Notes: generated by a model not told the origin, from the letters alone. Numbered from the stretch's first letter, positions 17,308-27,270 are shown. The stretch: DNA of 64,000 nucleotides from CAXMNX01 sp964194845 (GCA_964194845.1 CAXMNX010000099.1:15052-79051); one strand, 5' to 3'. Made by a program: numbers and translations.

Positions 17308-18063
17308 ATGGGATTCTGGGAAGAAAAAGCCGCGCTTGAATGGCAGATCGCCCTTGGGGCCGACGAGGCAATCGGCGAGGCACCGGTGGATCGTTATGCT
17401 TTGGCAAATCAAAAGCCCGCCCCGGCTGTTGCCGCTGAACCCATGCACCAGCCACCTGGCATCGACGCCGTTGCCGTCGCTTCAGACGCCGCTGCGGCGG
17501 CGGGCGATCTGTCTTCCTTACGCGCGGCGATGGACGCCTACGATCATTGCGAGTTGAAGCGCGGCGCGCGGCAGCTGGTTTTTTCAGATGGTCAGCCCAA
17601 TGCCAAGGTCATGATCATCGGCGAAGCCCCCGGCCGCGACGAGGATATTCAGGGCAAGCCCTTCGTCGGGCGCGCCGGGCAATTCCTTGACCTGATGTTT
17701 TCGCATATCGGGCTCTCGCGCACGTCGACCGACGCTGAGGCCGCGCTTTACATCACCAACGTCTTGCCCTGGCGGCCACCGCAGAACCGCGATCCGCGCG
17801 AAGACGAAATTGCGATGATGCGACCGTTTCTAAAACGGCACGTGGAACTAATTGCTCCGGACATTATTGTAATCATGGGAAATCATGCCTGCCAGGCGCT
17901 TTTGGGGCGGCGCGGCATCACCCGGCTTCGTGGTGTCTGGGCCGAGGCATTGGGCCGGCCCGCGCTGCCAATGTTCCACCCGGCCTATCTTTTGCGAAAC
18001 CCGGCGGCCAAGCGCGAAGCCTGGGCAGATCTGCTGGCGCTAAAAGCAAGGCTGCGCGACTGA
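17308..18063 (+). CDS. Uracil-DNA glycosylase, family 4-like, missing most cluster cysteines
   Basis: The 251-residue protein has a UDG fold. Motif A is GEAPG (residues 105-109), followed by EDIQGKPFVGRAGQFLD, and motif B is HPAYLLRNP. It would remove uracil from DNA. Family 4 enzymes normally hold a [4Fe-4S] cluster with four cysteines. Here only C81 (DHCELKRG) is obvious; the usual KCRPP reads LPWRPP and the later Cys is replaced in MMRPFL. About 70 residues of low-complexity Ala-rich sequence precede the domain. It starts a plus-strand run with lysE-like and moaB genes. Confidence 0.85.
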   Translation: MGFWEEKAALEWQIALGADEAIGEAPVDRYALANQKPAPAVAAEPMHQPPGIDAVAVASDAAAAAGDLSSLRAAMDAYDHCELKRGARQLVFSDGQPNAKVMIIGEAPGRDEDIQGKPFVGRAGQFLDLMFSHIGLSRTSTDAEAALYITNVLPWRPPQNRDPREDEIAMMRPFLKRHVELIAPDIIVIMGNHACQALLGRRGITRLRGVWAEALGRPALPMFHPAYLLRNPAAKREAWADLLALKARLRD

Positions 18064-18683
18064 TGGTCGATCCGATTGTATTTTTCGCCTACGTGCCTGC
18101 GGCGCTGGCACTGAACCTGACACCCGGCGCGGACATGTTGTTTTGTCTCGCGCAGGGCGCACGCGGCGGTCCGCGACCAGCCCTTGCCGCCTCGGCGGGC
18201 ATATCAAGCGGGTCTATGGTGAATGTAACTTTGGCGGGGTTGGGATTGGGGGCGCTTGTGGCCGGGGTGCCGGGTGCCTTCGATGCAATACGTTGGTGTG
18301 GCGTCGCCTATCTTGTCTGGCTGGCCTGGCGCACGCTGCGAACGACTCTCGTGTCTGGCGTCGGTCCGGCGGTCAGATCATCACGGGCATTTCGGGATGG
18401 GCTGATCATTAACCTGACCAATCCCAAGGTGATCCTGTTTGTCCTTGCGTTTATCCCGCAGTTCGTGAACCCGAATTTGCCGGTTCTTCCGCAATTCCTG
18501 ATTTTCGGGGCGGTGCTGGCGGCGGGCGGCTTTGTGATCAATGGATTGGTCGGCGCATTCTCGGGCGGGATCGGGCGGCGGATGGCGGGTAATGCCGCTT
18601 TCGACCGTGCATTTCGCTGGATCTCGGCGACGATATTCGGCGGTCTTGCGCTTCGGTTGGCATATGCAGGGGGCCGGTCGTGA
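18063..18683 (+). CDS. LysE-family amino acid exporter
   Basis: This inner-membrane translocator has 206 residues and about six hydrophobic segments. The LysE/RhtB signature is near the N-terminus (ALNLTPGADMLFCLAQGARGG), with LTNPKVILFVLAFIPQFV later. It would export an amino acid or related compound; the substrate is not predictable. The start ATG shares a base with the UDG stop (TGATG), and the moaB GTG overlaps its stop. Confidence 0.88.
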   Translation: MVDPIVFFAYVPAALALNLTPGADMLFCLAQGARGGPRPALAASAGISSGSMVNVTLAGLGLGALVAGVPGAFDAIRWCGVAYLVWLAWRTLRTTLVSGVGPAVRSSRAFRDGLIINLTNPKVILFVLAFIPQFVNPNLPVLPQFLIFGAVLAAGGFVINGLVGAFSGGIGRRMAGNAAFDRAFRWISATIFGGLALRLAYAGGRS

Positions 18684-19222
18684 GCCGAATAGATGACACC
18701 CGCGAATTTGTCCCGGTCAGGATCGCAGTTCTGACGGTCAGCGACAGCCGCACGCGTGATGACGACCGCTCAGGCGATACACTTGCCGCGCGGATCGAAG
18801 CGGCAGGGCATGTACTTGCCGCGCGCGATATCGTGCCGGATGACCGGGAAAAGATCGCAACCCAGCTTCGCAATTGGTGCGCCGATCCTTCGGTCGATGC
18901 CATCCTTTCAACAGGCGGCACGGGATTGACCGGCCGGGACGTTACGGTCGAGGCGCATCGTGACGTCTATGAGAAGGAAATCGACGCCTTCGGCAGCGTT
19001 TTCACCCATGTGTCGCTGGCAAAGATAGGAACATCGGCGGTGCAAAGCCGTGCCTGCGGCGGCGTCGCGAACGGCACATATCTATTCGCGCTGCCAGGTT
19101 CCCCCGGCGCTTGCAAGGACGCATGGGACGGAATTTTGGCGGCACAATTCGACTATCGCCACCGCCCCTGCAATTTCGTCGAGATCATGCCCCGGCTCAA
19201 CGAACATCTGCGGCGGAAATAG
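18680..19222 (+). CDS. moaB: Molybdenum cofactor biosynthesis protein MoaB
   Basis: This MogA/MoaB-family protein has 180 residues. It carries the molybdopterin-binding signatures VLTVSDSRTRDDDRSGDTLA near the N-terminus and LSTGGTGLTGRDVTVEA in the middle, with FALPGSPGACKDAWDGIL at the C-terminal end. It would adenylylate molybdopterin in Moco synthesis. GTG start, overlapping the lysE-like stop. The molybdoenzyme soeA is in the same window but not in the same operon. Confidence 0.92.
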   Translation: MSRIDDTREFVPVRIAVLTVSDSRTRDDDRSGDTLAARIEAAGHVLAARDIVPDDREKIATQLRNWCADPSVDAILSTGGTGLTGRDVTVEAHRDVYEKEIDAFGSVFTHVSLAKIGTSAVQSRACGGVANGTYLFALPGSPGACKDAWDGILAAQFDYRHRPCNFVEIMPRLNEHLRRK

Positions 19223-19314
19223 CTGCAAATAACGATTAAGTGTCAGGGCTTTGCCAAAACCGCGCCATGACTACATAATGGCTTGTCCGGGGCGATTGAG
19301 GATATGACGCAGGT

Positions 19315-20772
19315 ATGCGATTTCTTCGCCGGTCCATGATCGGAATGTTTTTGCTGGCGGTGACCGTCGGGCTGTTGGCCTGGGCGGGCGATACCGTTTA
19401 CGGCGCATTGGAAGCCCGCTGGTCGGATGAACCCCAACAACGCTCGTCGCGCGAACGGGTTTTCGCGGCAAATGTCGTGACGATCACGTTTGAGACCATT
19501 CAACCGGTTCTGTCGACATTCGGCGAAGTGCGGTCACGTCGCACACTTGAACTTCGCGCGGCGGCCCCGGGCGAGGTTATCTGGCTGAGCGAGGCGTTCG
19601 AGGAAGGTGGGGCCGTCCAGGCAGGCGCACTCCTGGCAAGGATTGATCCCGCCGATGCGCAATCAGCACTTGATAATGCCCAGAACGATCTGGCCGAGAC
19701 CGAAGCCGATCTTCGGGACGCTGAACGGGCGCTGATCCTTGCGGTCGAGGATATTGCCGCGGCGCAAGATCAGACGCGCTTGCGCGAAAGTGCGCTGGCC
19801 CGACAAAACGCTCTTGTTGATCGCGACATCGGATCGGCGGCAGCAGTCGAAACGGCCGAGCTTGCGGTATCATCCGCCGTTCAGGCGGTGTTGTCGCGCA
19901 AACTGGCCCACGCCAATTCCCAGGCGCGCGTGGATCAGGCAAAGACCGCGCGCGCGCGCCGCCAGATCACATTGGCCGAAGCCGAACGGCGTTTGCAGGA
20001 CACTGAAATAAAAGCGGAATTTTCCGGCGTTCTGAGCAATGTCACGGCTGTGGTGGGCGGGCTGGTGGCGTCAAACGAGCGTCTGGCGGAACTGATCGAC
20101 CCAAGGGCGCTGGAGGTGTCATTTCGCGTATCCACGTCGCAGTATTCCAGATTCCTGTCGGAAAACGGCCGACTTGTGGGTGCCGATGTCACCGCCTCGA
20201 TAGACATTCTCGGGGTCGACCTGACCGCCACCGGAACCGTCAGCCGCGAAAGCGCCGGCGTTGGTGACGGGCAGACAGGTCGATTGCTATTTGCGCGGCT
20301 TCAGGATGCAACCGGGTTCAGGCCAGGCGATTTTGTGTCGGTGGCCATCAAAGAGCCGCCAATTCCCCGGGTCGCCCGGCTTCCGGCAACAGCACTTGAT
20401 GCGGCAGGGACCGTGCTGGTTCTGGGCGACGATGACCGCCTGGAAGTGGCTGCAATCGAACTTCTGCGGCGCGAAGGTGATGACGTAATCGTTCGCGCAC
20501 AGGGCTTGGCCGGGCGCGAAGCGGTGGCTGAACGCACACCGCTTCTTGGCGCGGGCATTCGCATTCGCCCGATCCGTCCCCAGGCAGTTGAGGCGCCCGT
20601 CGAGCCGGAAATGCTGGCGCTCGATCCCGAACGCCGCGCCCGGCTTGTGGCGTTTGTGCAAGCCAATAAATTCATGCCTGCCGATGTAAAATCCAGGGTT
20701 CTGGCGCAGCTTCAGAAAGACAAAGTACCAGCCCGCGTGGTCGAGCGAATCGAATCGCGGATGGGCGGCTGA
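19315..20772 (+). CDS. RND efflux periplasmic adaptor (membrane fusion) subunit
   Basis: The 485 residues begin with a signal anchor (MFLLAVTVGLLAWAGDTVYG). A lipoyl/barrel-sandwich half follows (LRAAAPGEVIWLSEAFEEGGAVQAGALL). A long coiled-coil hairpin spans roughly residues 105-225, and a beta-barrel comes after that. The C-terminal 60 residues are unusual for the family, ending in helices (RRARLVAFVQANKFMPADVK). It links the inner-membrane pump encoded next to an outer-membrane channel not found here. The downstream gene's ATG overlaps its stop. Confidence 0.88.
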   Translation: MRFLRRSMIGMFLLAVTVGLLAWAGDTVYGALEARWSDEPQQRSSRERVFAANVVTITFETIQPVLSTFGEVRSRRTLELRAAAPGEVIWLSEAFEEGGAVQAGALLARIDPADAQSALDNAQNDLAETEADLRDAERALILAVEDIAAAQDQTRLRESALARQNALVDRDIGSAAAVETAELAVSSAVQAVLSRKLAHANSQARVDQAKTARARRQITLAEAERRLQDTEIKAEFSGVLSNVTAVVGGLVASNERLAELIDPRALEVSFRVSTSQYSRFLSENGRLVGADVTASIDILGVDLTATGTVSRESAGVGDGQTGRLLFARLQDATGFRPGDFVSVAIKEPPIPRVARLPATALDAAGTVLVLGDDDRLEVAAIELLRREGDDVIVRAQGLAGREAVAERTPLLGAGIRIRPIRPQAVEAPVEPEMLALDPERRARLVAFVQANKFMPADVKSRVLAQLQKDKVPARVVERIESRMGG

Positions 20773-23700
20773 TGGCGCGGGATTTGGGCAAAGCCGCAGG
20801 CGGTGCGCTGTCGTATTTTGCGCGGCACCGGACAGCCGCAAACCTGCTCTTGATGCTTTTGCTTCTGGCCGGGGCCTACGCCATCCCAAAGATGCGGGCG
20901 CAGTTTTTCCCGGACATCATTATTGACGATATCACGGTGCAGGTCGTCTGGGAGGGTGCGGGTGCTGAAGACGTGGACCGCGCCGTGGTTCAGGTGCTGG
21001 AACCGACGCTTCAGTCCGTTGACGGTGTCATCGAAACGACATCCCGGTCGCGCGAAGGTAGCGCCTCGATCAATCTGGAGTTTGAACCCAACTGGGACAT
21101 GGCTCAGGCCGCCGATGATGTGAACACAGCGATCGAAGGTGTCTCGACCCTGCCCGAGGACGCCGAAGATCCCGATATCCGCCGCGGCCGTTGGTCGGAT
21201 CGCGTGACGGACGTTGTGATCACCGGCCCGGTTGGTGTCGATCAACTTGCGAATTTCGCAGATGAATTCGTCGCACGGCTATTTGCCGAAGGCGTCACAC
21301 GCGCGACGATCCGCGGCCTTGCCGCGCCGCAGACAATCGTCGAAGTCACCTCGCTCGACCTGATCCGTCACGATATCTCGATGCGCGAGATCGCCGACGC
21401 CATCGCGGGTGAAGCTGAAACTGATCCCGCGGGCGACGTCAGTGGTGCCGCGCGCGTCCGCACCGGGGTCGCCAAACGCTCGGCTGACCAGATCGGAAGT
21501 ATCGTTCTCCGCTCATCTGCTGACGGGACGCAATTGACCATCCGCGATGTGGCACGAGTACACGTCGAAGGCGTGGACCGCGAACGGGCATATTATGTCG
21601 GGCCAGACCCGGCAATTTCCATCCGCGTTGATCGCTCGGCCAGGGGCGATGCAATTCGAATGCAGCGTCAGGTAGAAGATCTCGCTAACGAAATGGAGCT
21701 TAGCCTGCCCGAGGGGGTCAGAATTGATCTGATCCGCACGCTCGCGGAATCGATCACCGCGCGCCTGAATATCCTGCTCGACAATGGGTTGATCGGGCTA
21801 GGGCTGGTGGTTGCCTTGCTGTTTCTTTTCCTGAACGCGCGCACGGCCTTATGGGTCGCTGCGGGCATTCCAGTGGCGATGACGGCGGCCATCGCGATGA
21901 TGTACGCCGCAGGACTGACGTTCAACATGGTGTCGCTATTTGCGTTAATTATCACGCTGGGGATCGTGGTCGACGATGCCATCGTCGTTGGCGAGCACGC
22001 CGATTTTCGTGCCCGCCGCCTTGGCGAAGACCCGGTAACGGCGGCGGAAAATGCAGCACGGCGCATGTTCACGCCGGTCTTTGCGGCAACAATCACGACG
22101 GTCATCGCGTTTTTCGGGCTGGTTGCCATCGGCGGGCGGTTCGGCGATCTGATCTCGGACATCCCGTTTACCGTGATCGTCGTTCTGCTCGCGTCGCTGG
22201 TCGAATGCTTTCTGATCCTGCCCAGACACATGACGCATGCGCTGGCCCATACCGCAAAGGAACATTGGTATGACTGGCCATCGCGACAGGTAAACAAAGG
22301 CTTTCGCCGGGTTCGCGAGCACCTGTTCCGGCCATTGATCGCAGGCGTCGTCTGGGCGCGATACCCGGTGATTGCAGCCGTCATCCTGATTTTGGCCAGC
22401 CAGGTCGCGCTTTTCGTTCGCGGCGACGTGCAGTGGCGGTTCTTTAACGCACCCGAACGCGGCTCGGTCACCGGCAACTTCGCGATGGTACCGGGGGCGA
22501 CACGCAACGACACGCGTGCCGTCATGCGCACATTGCAGAAAACCGTCGAAGATCTGGGCGCGAAATACCAGGCCGAACACGGCCGGAACCCCATCCACTT
22601 TGCGCTGGCCGAAATCGGAGGCACCTCTGGTCGCGGGCTCGCGGGGCAGGAAACCAAAGAAGCCTCCCAGCTTGGGTCCATCGCCATCGAATTGATCGAC
22701 GCCGACCTGCGCCCCTACTCCAGTTTTGCCTTTGTCGCCGACCTGCAAGACGCAGTACCCCAGCACCCGATGCTTGAGACGATCAGTTTTCGCGGCTGGC
22801 GATCAGGCCCCGGCGGCGACGCAATCGACATCGAGCTTTCCGGTGCCGAGGCTGAAACGCTGAAAGAAGCGGCCGAAGCCGTGAAAACGCAACTGGCACA
22901 ATATCCCGAAGTGTCAGCACTTGAAGACAGCCTGGCATATGACAAGGAAGAGCTGGTGTTGCAGCTGACGCCCCAGGGCCAGGCATTGGGGCTGACGATC
23001 GACGATCTTGGCCGCACGTTGCGCGCGCGGCTGAACGGGATCGAGGCCGCAAGCTTCCCCGATGGCCCGCGTTCGGCGACCATCAGGGTGGAGCTTCCAA
23101 CCGGTGAACTGACGGCAGATTTTCTTGAACGGATGCTGATCCGCACCGGTGGCGGCGGTCAGGGTGCCGGGGTCTATGTGCCGCTTGCTGATATTGTCAC
23201 CGTTGAACGGCGCACAGGTTTTTCCACGGTTCGCCGCGAAAACGGCGTTCGCGTGGTGTCAGTTTTTGGCGATCTGAACGAGGACGACCCCGCGCGCGCC
23301 GAAGAGATCAGCACCGAGATATCCGAAATTATTCTTCCCACATTGCAGGAGGATTTCGGTATCGCCACCCATATGGCCGGGCTGGCCGAGGACGAGCGCA
23401 ATTTTCTTTCCGATGCCCTGACCGGTCTGATCCTTTGCCTCGCGGGCATCTACGTCACGCTCGCCTGGGTATTCTCAAGCTGGGCAAGGCCGCTTGTCGT
23501 GATGTCGATCATTCCCTTCGGTCTGGTCGGAACAATCTGGGGCCACTATCTGTGGGAGGTTCCGCTCAGCATGTTTTCGGTCGTTGGGATGATCGGAATG
23601 GTCGGAATAATCATCAACGATTCCATCGTGTTGGTCGCAACAATAGATGAATACGCCGAAGATCGCGGGCTGTTCCCGGCGATCATCGACGGCGCGGCAG

Positions 23701-24155
23701 ACAGGCTCCGACCGGTGATCCTGACAACAATGACAACGGTGCTGGGTCTGACGCCGCTTTTGTACGAATCGTCCCGTCAGGCGCAGTTCCTGAAGCCGAC
23801 CGTGATCACGCTGGTCTACGGCCTTGGGTTTGGTCTGGTGCTGGTGCTGCTCGTGGTGCCGTCGCTTCTGGCAATCGGCCACGATCTTGGTCGCAATATA
23901 CGTGCCGCGCGGCGCGCGTTCTCAGCGCGCGCACCCGGCCTGCGCACAGTCGTCAGTGCGCTTGGGCTTGCAATGGCGGGCTGGTTCGCCGTGACAATCG
24001 GATCGGTCATTATCTGGGGCGCGCTTCCCGACGCGTTGGGCGGCAGCGCGGGATTGTCGATGGCTTTTACCTACTTTGTCGCAGGCGTGGCTGGATTGAC
24101 CCTTGCGGCCTGGGCGCTTTCGGCGGTTTCCCTGGCAAGACGCCAACGGTCCTGA
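20772..24155 (+). CDS. RND-superfamily efflux transporter permease, C-terminally extended
   Basis: The 1127 residues form an AcrB/MdtB-like proton antiporter. There is an N-terminal span (LLLMLLLLAGAYAIPKMRAQFFP), large periplasmic loops, the TM4 region with GIVVDDAIVVGEHADF and the second half with GMVGIIINDSIVLVATIDEYAE. The usual length is about 1020-1050. The extra C-terminal part adds two further hydrophobic segments (VVSALGLAMAGWFAVTIGSVII; MAFTYFVAGVAGLTLAAWALS), predicting about 14 spans. Substrate unknown. Confidence 0.92.
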   Translation: MARDLGKAAGGALSYFARHRTAANLLLMLLLLAGAYAIPKMRAQFFPDIIIDDITVQVVWEGAGAEDVDRAVVQVLEPTLQSVDGVIETTSRSREGSASINLEFEPNWDMAQAADDVNTAIEGVSTLPEDAEDPDIRRGRWSDRVTDVVITGPVGVDQLANFADEFVARLFAEGVTRATIRGLAAPQTIVEVTSLDLIRHDISMREIADAIAGEAETDPAGDVSGAARVRTGVAKRSADQIGSIVLRSSADGTQLTIRDVARVHVEGVDRERAYYVGPDPAISIRVDRSARGDAIRMQRQVEDLANEMELSLPEGVRIDLIRTLAESITARLNILLDNGLIGLGLVVALLFLFLNARTALWVAAGIPVAMTAAIAMMYAAGLTFNMVSLFALIITLGIVVDDAIVVGEHADFRARRLGEDPVTAAENAARRMFTPVFAATITTVIAFFGLVAIGGRFGDLISDIPFTVIVVLLASLVECFLILPRHMTHALAHTAKEHWYDWPSRQVNKGFRRVREHLFRPLIAGVVWARYPVIAAVILILASQVALFVRGDVQWRFFNAPERGSVTGNFAMVPGATRNDTRAVMRTLQKTVEDLGAKYQAEHGRNPIHFALAEIGGTSGRGLAGQETKEASQLGSIAIELIDADLRPYSSFAFVADLQDAVPQHPMLETISFRGWRSGPGGDAIDIELSGAEAETLKEAAEAVKTQLAQYPEVSALEDSLAYDKEELVLQLTPQGQALGLTIDDLGRTLRARLNGIEAASFPDGPRSATIRVELPTGELTADFLERMLIRTGGGGQGAGVYVPLADIVTVERRTGFSTVRRENGVRVVSVFGDLNEDDPARAEEISTEISEIILPTLQEDFGIATHMAGLAEDERNFLSDALTGLILCLAGIYVTLAWVFSSWARPLVVMSIIPFGLVGTIWGHYLWEVPLSMFSVVGMIGMVGIIINDSIVLVATIDEYAEDRGLFPAIIDGAADRLRPVILTTMTTVLGLTPLLYESSRQAQFLKPTVITLVYGLGFGLVLVLLVVPSLLAIGHDLGRNIRAARRAFSARAPGLRTVVSALGLAMAGWFAVTIGSVIIWGALPDALGGSAGLSMAFTYFVAGVAGLTLAAWALSAVSLARRQRS

Positions 24156-24157
24156 CC

Positions 24158-24964
24158 CTAGCTGCACCCTTGAATATCTACAGCGCGGCCGCCACCAAAT
24201 ACGGTGATCCGCACATCGCTGCGCGACAACAAAAATGGCTTGGCAGTCGGCGAGATCATTTCGGCCTCGGCGACCAGCGTATCTCCATCGCGCCGGACCA
24301 GGGACTCAGATATCCAGATGCTCCGGTCGGCCAGTTCGACCACGACAAACTCGTTGCGCCCCATGCGCGGTAATTCCACATTGGCGGTTATTCTCAATCC
24401 ATCTTCAATCGGGATTACCTCGCACGCAACATTTCGCACACCGGCTTCGCTTGCAGTCATAGGGCGATCTTTCATCGCCTGTGCAATGGTCGGCGCGTGC
24501 CGCGAGGAACTTGCGGAAAGCATGGCCGCCAGTTCAATTTCCATCGGCACGCAAATGTCGTCGCAAACACCGATCAGAATTTGCCCGCGAAGCGAAATAT
24601 TCTCGCCACTGTTTGTCGGGCGCACGGCCAGCGGAAAAACCACCCGATCCTCATAGCCGATCGACGTCATGCCATATTGTTCAAATACCGTCGGAACCGG
24701 GAACGCGACGGTGACATCCTCGACGTTTTCTGACGCCGCCCAGTCAAAAACCGGTGGGATACCCGCCGCACCCGGCGTTCGCCAATAGGTTTTCCACCCC
24801 GGCGCAAGCCGGATCGACAAAGCGGCATAGTGCCGCCCGTCAGCGTCGCGCCATCCCTCAAGAACCTCAGCGACAGCGATGTCGGCCGGAACCTGGGCAT
24901 CTGCCACGGGTGCGATCAGAAAAACTGCCAGCAAAATTCCAAGGGTCGCGCGAAAACTCATCAT
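24158..24964 (-). CDS. DsbD N-terminal-domain-like periplasmic protein
   Basis: The 268-residue product has a signal peptide (FRATLGILLAVFLIAPVADAQ). Its beta-rich domain resembles the DsbD alpha/N-terminal domain, including GWKTYWRTPGAAGIPP and the CDDICVPME cysteine pair. It has no membrane electron-transfer domain or thioredoxin domain, so it would need a separate reductant partner. It probably takes part in periplasmic thiol-disulfide exchange. Start at ATG 24964 (or 24961); further in-frame codons to 25033 run into the divergent promoter region. Confidence 0.75.
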   Translation of the reverse strand: MMSFRATLGILLAVFLIAPVADAQVPADIAVAEVLEGWRDADGRHYAALSIRLAPGWKTYWRTPGAAGIPPVFDWAASENVEDVTVAFPVPTVFEQYGMTSIGYEDRVVFPLAVRPTNSGENISLRGQILIGVCDDICVPMEIELAAMLSASSSRHAPTIAQAMKDRPMTASEAGVRNVACEVIPIEDGLRITANVELPRMGRNEFVVVELADRSIWISESLVRRDGDTLVAEAEMISPTAKPFLLSRSDVRITVFGGGRAVDIQGCS

Positions 24965-25075
24965 ACCGCCAGATAAGGCTTGGCTGAACGTATTGGAAAT
25001 CACAATCAGGTAAAGCTTTGTGAGTGTGGCCACCGCACCCTTGATGACTGGCCGTTATTCTTCCATCTTAAAAAC

Positions 25076-25645
25076 ATGACCGAACCGGTTTCCATTCTAG
25101 AAGGCAAACTGCTGATCGCCATGCCCGGAATGGGTGATCCGCGATTTGAAAGGGCGGTGATCTTCATATGCGCCCATTCCGATGACGGCGCGTTGGGATT
25201 GATTGTGAACAAGCCAACGCCCGAGTTGAAGTTCGGCTCGTTGCTGGGGCAGCTGAATATCGATGTTGGCCCACCGCAGCGCGAAATTCGCGTACACTTT
25301 GGCGGTCCGGTCGAAAATGGCCGTGGATTTGTCCTGCACTCGGCAGATTATTTGTCCGATAGTGCCACCTTGCAGGTGAACAATGACTTCGGGATGACCG
25401 CGACGCTTGACGTTTTGGAGGAAATTGCAAACGGCGACGGGCCAGACCAGGCGCTTCTAGCGCTCGGTTATTCCGGCTGGGGGCCGGGTCAGCTGGAAGA
25501 CGAAATTTTGCAAAACGGCTGGCTGACCTGCGATGCCTCAAGTGACATCGTATTTGCCAGCGATGACGGCGGAAAATGGAAGGCAGCACTGGCCGCACTG
25601 GGCGTTGACGCTTTGTTATTGTCGCCCGAAGCGGGGCGGGCTTAG
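25076..25645 (+). CDS. YqgE/AlgH family protein
   Basis: The 189-residue protein matches the YqgE/AlgH family from end to end: LEGKLLIAMPGMGDPRFERAVIFICAHSDDGALGLIVNKP, then VHFGGPVENGRGFVLHS and LGYSGWGPGQLEDEI. The biochemical role of the family is poorly defined. The ATG at 25076 was chosen because the family begins right there; a longer frame from 24980 covers the divergent gene's upstream region. Confidence 0.92.
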   Translation: MTEPVSILEGKLLIAMPGMGDPRFERAVIFICAHSDDGALGLIVNKPTPELKFGSLLGQLNIDVGPPQREIRVHFGGPVENGRGFVLHSADYLSDSATLQVNNDFGMTATLDVLEEIANGDGPDQALLALGYSGWGPGQLEDEILQNGWLTCDASSDIVFASDDGGKWKAALAALGVDALLLSPEAGRA

Positions 25646-25663
25646 GGTCTTAACGCAATCCGC

Positions 25664-27109
25664 TTAACCTGGCCCAAGTTCGGTACAGCTAACATTCTGT
25701 GCCGTCAGCCGGCGGCAGGCCAGTTCGGCCTTTCCCTCGGACAGCCCGACAAAATTGGCGTCAAATCCCTTTGGCCCGCGCACCACCTTGCGAAGCGCTT
25801 CGTCCAGCGTTCCCAGCTCCACAAGTGCCGTTTGCAGCAGCATCTTCTCGGCCTCGTGGCGCGACGTGAAACGCCCGACATTGATCGCCCAATGCCGCCC
25901 GCCCGAGGTCGACATTCGCGTCACGACCACCGGTTCCTCGCTCGAGGATGGTGCCGCGACCACCCGCTCACCAAACGCCGCTGGGCGCGGTTTCGGGCTG
26001 ATAAGGGAACTTGCAAGGCTGGCGGCAAGAACGTGCTCTGGCGCTGCCAACGCGACTGTTACCGGGCCATCCGAAACTTCGCCGCTCGCGACCGCAGCTT
26101 CGGCCAGCGCGTCTGCAACGCCGTCCTTGATGGCAATCAGCATGTCGCCCGACGGTTCCTGGCCCGGTCTTGGTGCGGGTCGCGGGCTTTTCGCGATTAA
26201 CCCGGAGTTTCGCGTGCTCGTTGTATCGCCCGATTTTGGCCTCGCCTGCGCGATCACTCTGGGCCGCTGCGGCTTGCGCACGGCAACACGGCTCGGCGCA
26301 CGGTCAAATCCCAAATTCAGAAGCTCGGCAACGCGCGCGGTTCTCCACGCGGTTGATCGGCCACCGAACACAGTGGCAATCACGCGTTCCCGGCCGCGTT
26401 CCGCCGAGGCCACGAGGTTATAACCAGCAGCGCGCGTGTAGCCTGTCTTGATGCCATCGGCGCCGCGATAACTGTTCAAAAGCCGCCTATTGGTATTATT
26501 GACGGTCTTTCGCCCGGTGCTGGTCGAGCGACGCGAGAAAAGATTGTAGTATTCAGGAAAGTCATAAAAAAGCTGACGGCCAAGCATGGTCATGTCGCGG
26601 GCGGTCGAAACGTGCCCGTTCTCGGTCAACCCATGCGCATTTTTGAACGTTGACCGGCTCATCCCCATCGCCTTGGCCATGCGGTTCATGCGGCGCGCAA
26701 AAGCCGCTTCGGACCCGGATATAGCCTCGCCAAGTGCTGTGGCCGCATCGTTTGCGGATTTAACGGCGGCCGCGCGAATAAGATATCGCAGCTGGATCCG
26801 CTGCCCGGCCTTCAAACCAAGCTTCGACGGCGGTTCGGCCGCGGCATTTTTTGAGATTAAGACTTTGGAATCCAAGCTTATTTCACCGCGACGCACGGCA
26901 TCGAAGACAACATAAAGCGTCATCATCTTTGTCAATGACGCAGGATGCAGCCTGGTATCCGCGTTGCGCGCATGAAGAACTTTGCCGGTGCGCGCATCCA
27001 TCACCATTGCCGCATAGGGTGCGGCCGAAACATTTGCTGCGCCCGATAAGGCCAGCCCAAAAACGACCATCGCCCAAAGGACGACACGCTTGAATTGCGG
27101 GAACGTCAC
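25664..27109 (-). CDS. D-alanyl-D-alanine carboxypeptidase with C-terminal SPOR domain
   Basis: This S11-family low-molecular-weight penicillin-binding protein trims the terminal D-Ala of peptidoglycan pentapeptides in the periplasm. From the GTG at 27109 it has 481 residues, with a signal peptide (VVLWAMVVFGLALSGAANVSA), SLTK (residues 58-61), the SAN triad and KTGYT. A Pro-rich linker leads to a C-terminal SPOR-like domain (HWAINVGRFTSRHEAEKMLLQ) that would bind denuded septal glycan. AAAGGG stands before the GTG. An upstream ATG at 27226 would place 39 residues before the signal peptide and is unlikely. Confidence 0.92.
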   Translation of the reverse strand: MTFPQFKRVVLWAMVVFGLALSGAANVSAAPYAAMVMDARTGKVLHARNADTRLHPASLTKMMTLYVVFDAVRRGEISLDSKVLISKNAAAEPPSKLGLKAGQRIQLRYLIRAAAVKSANDAATALGEAISGSEAAFARRMNRMAKAMGMSRSTFKNAHGLTENGHVSTARDMTMLGRQLFYDFPEYYNLFSRRSTSTGRKTVNNTNRRLLNSYRGADGIKTGYTRAAGYNLVASAERGRERVIATVFGGRSTAWRTARVAELLNLGFDRAPSRVAVRKPQRPRVIAQARPKSGDTTSTRNSGLIAKSPRPAPRPGQEPSGDMLIAIKDGVADALAEAAVASGEVSDGPVTVALAAPEHVLAASLASSLISPKPRPAAFGERVVAAPSSSEEPVVVTRMSTSGGRHWAINVGRFTSRHEAEKMLLQTALVELGTLDEALRKVVRGPKGFDANFVGLSEGKAELACRRLTAQNVSCTELGPG

Positions 27110-27270
27110 AACACTGCCCTTTTCTGCCTCAAGCTCCGATCTTTTTGCGCCGGATGCCCTGAATTTTCCAAACTGTAACACGTTAGATTCAATCGGAAAA
27201 CTATGAATTTTCAGTATCTTTTCCAAAAATCCGATAAATCCAGATCAGGCGGTATTTCGCCGAACAGCCC

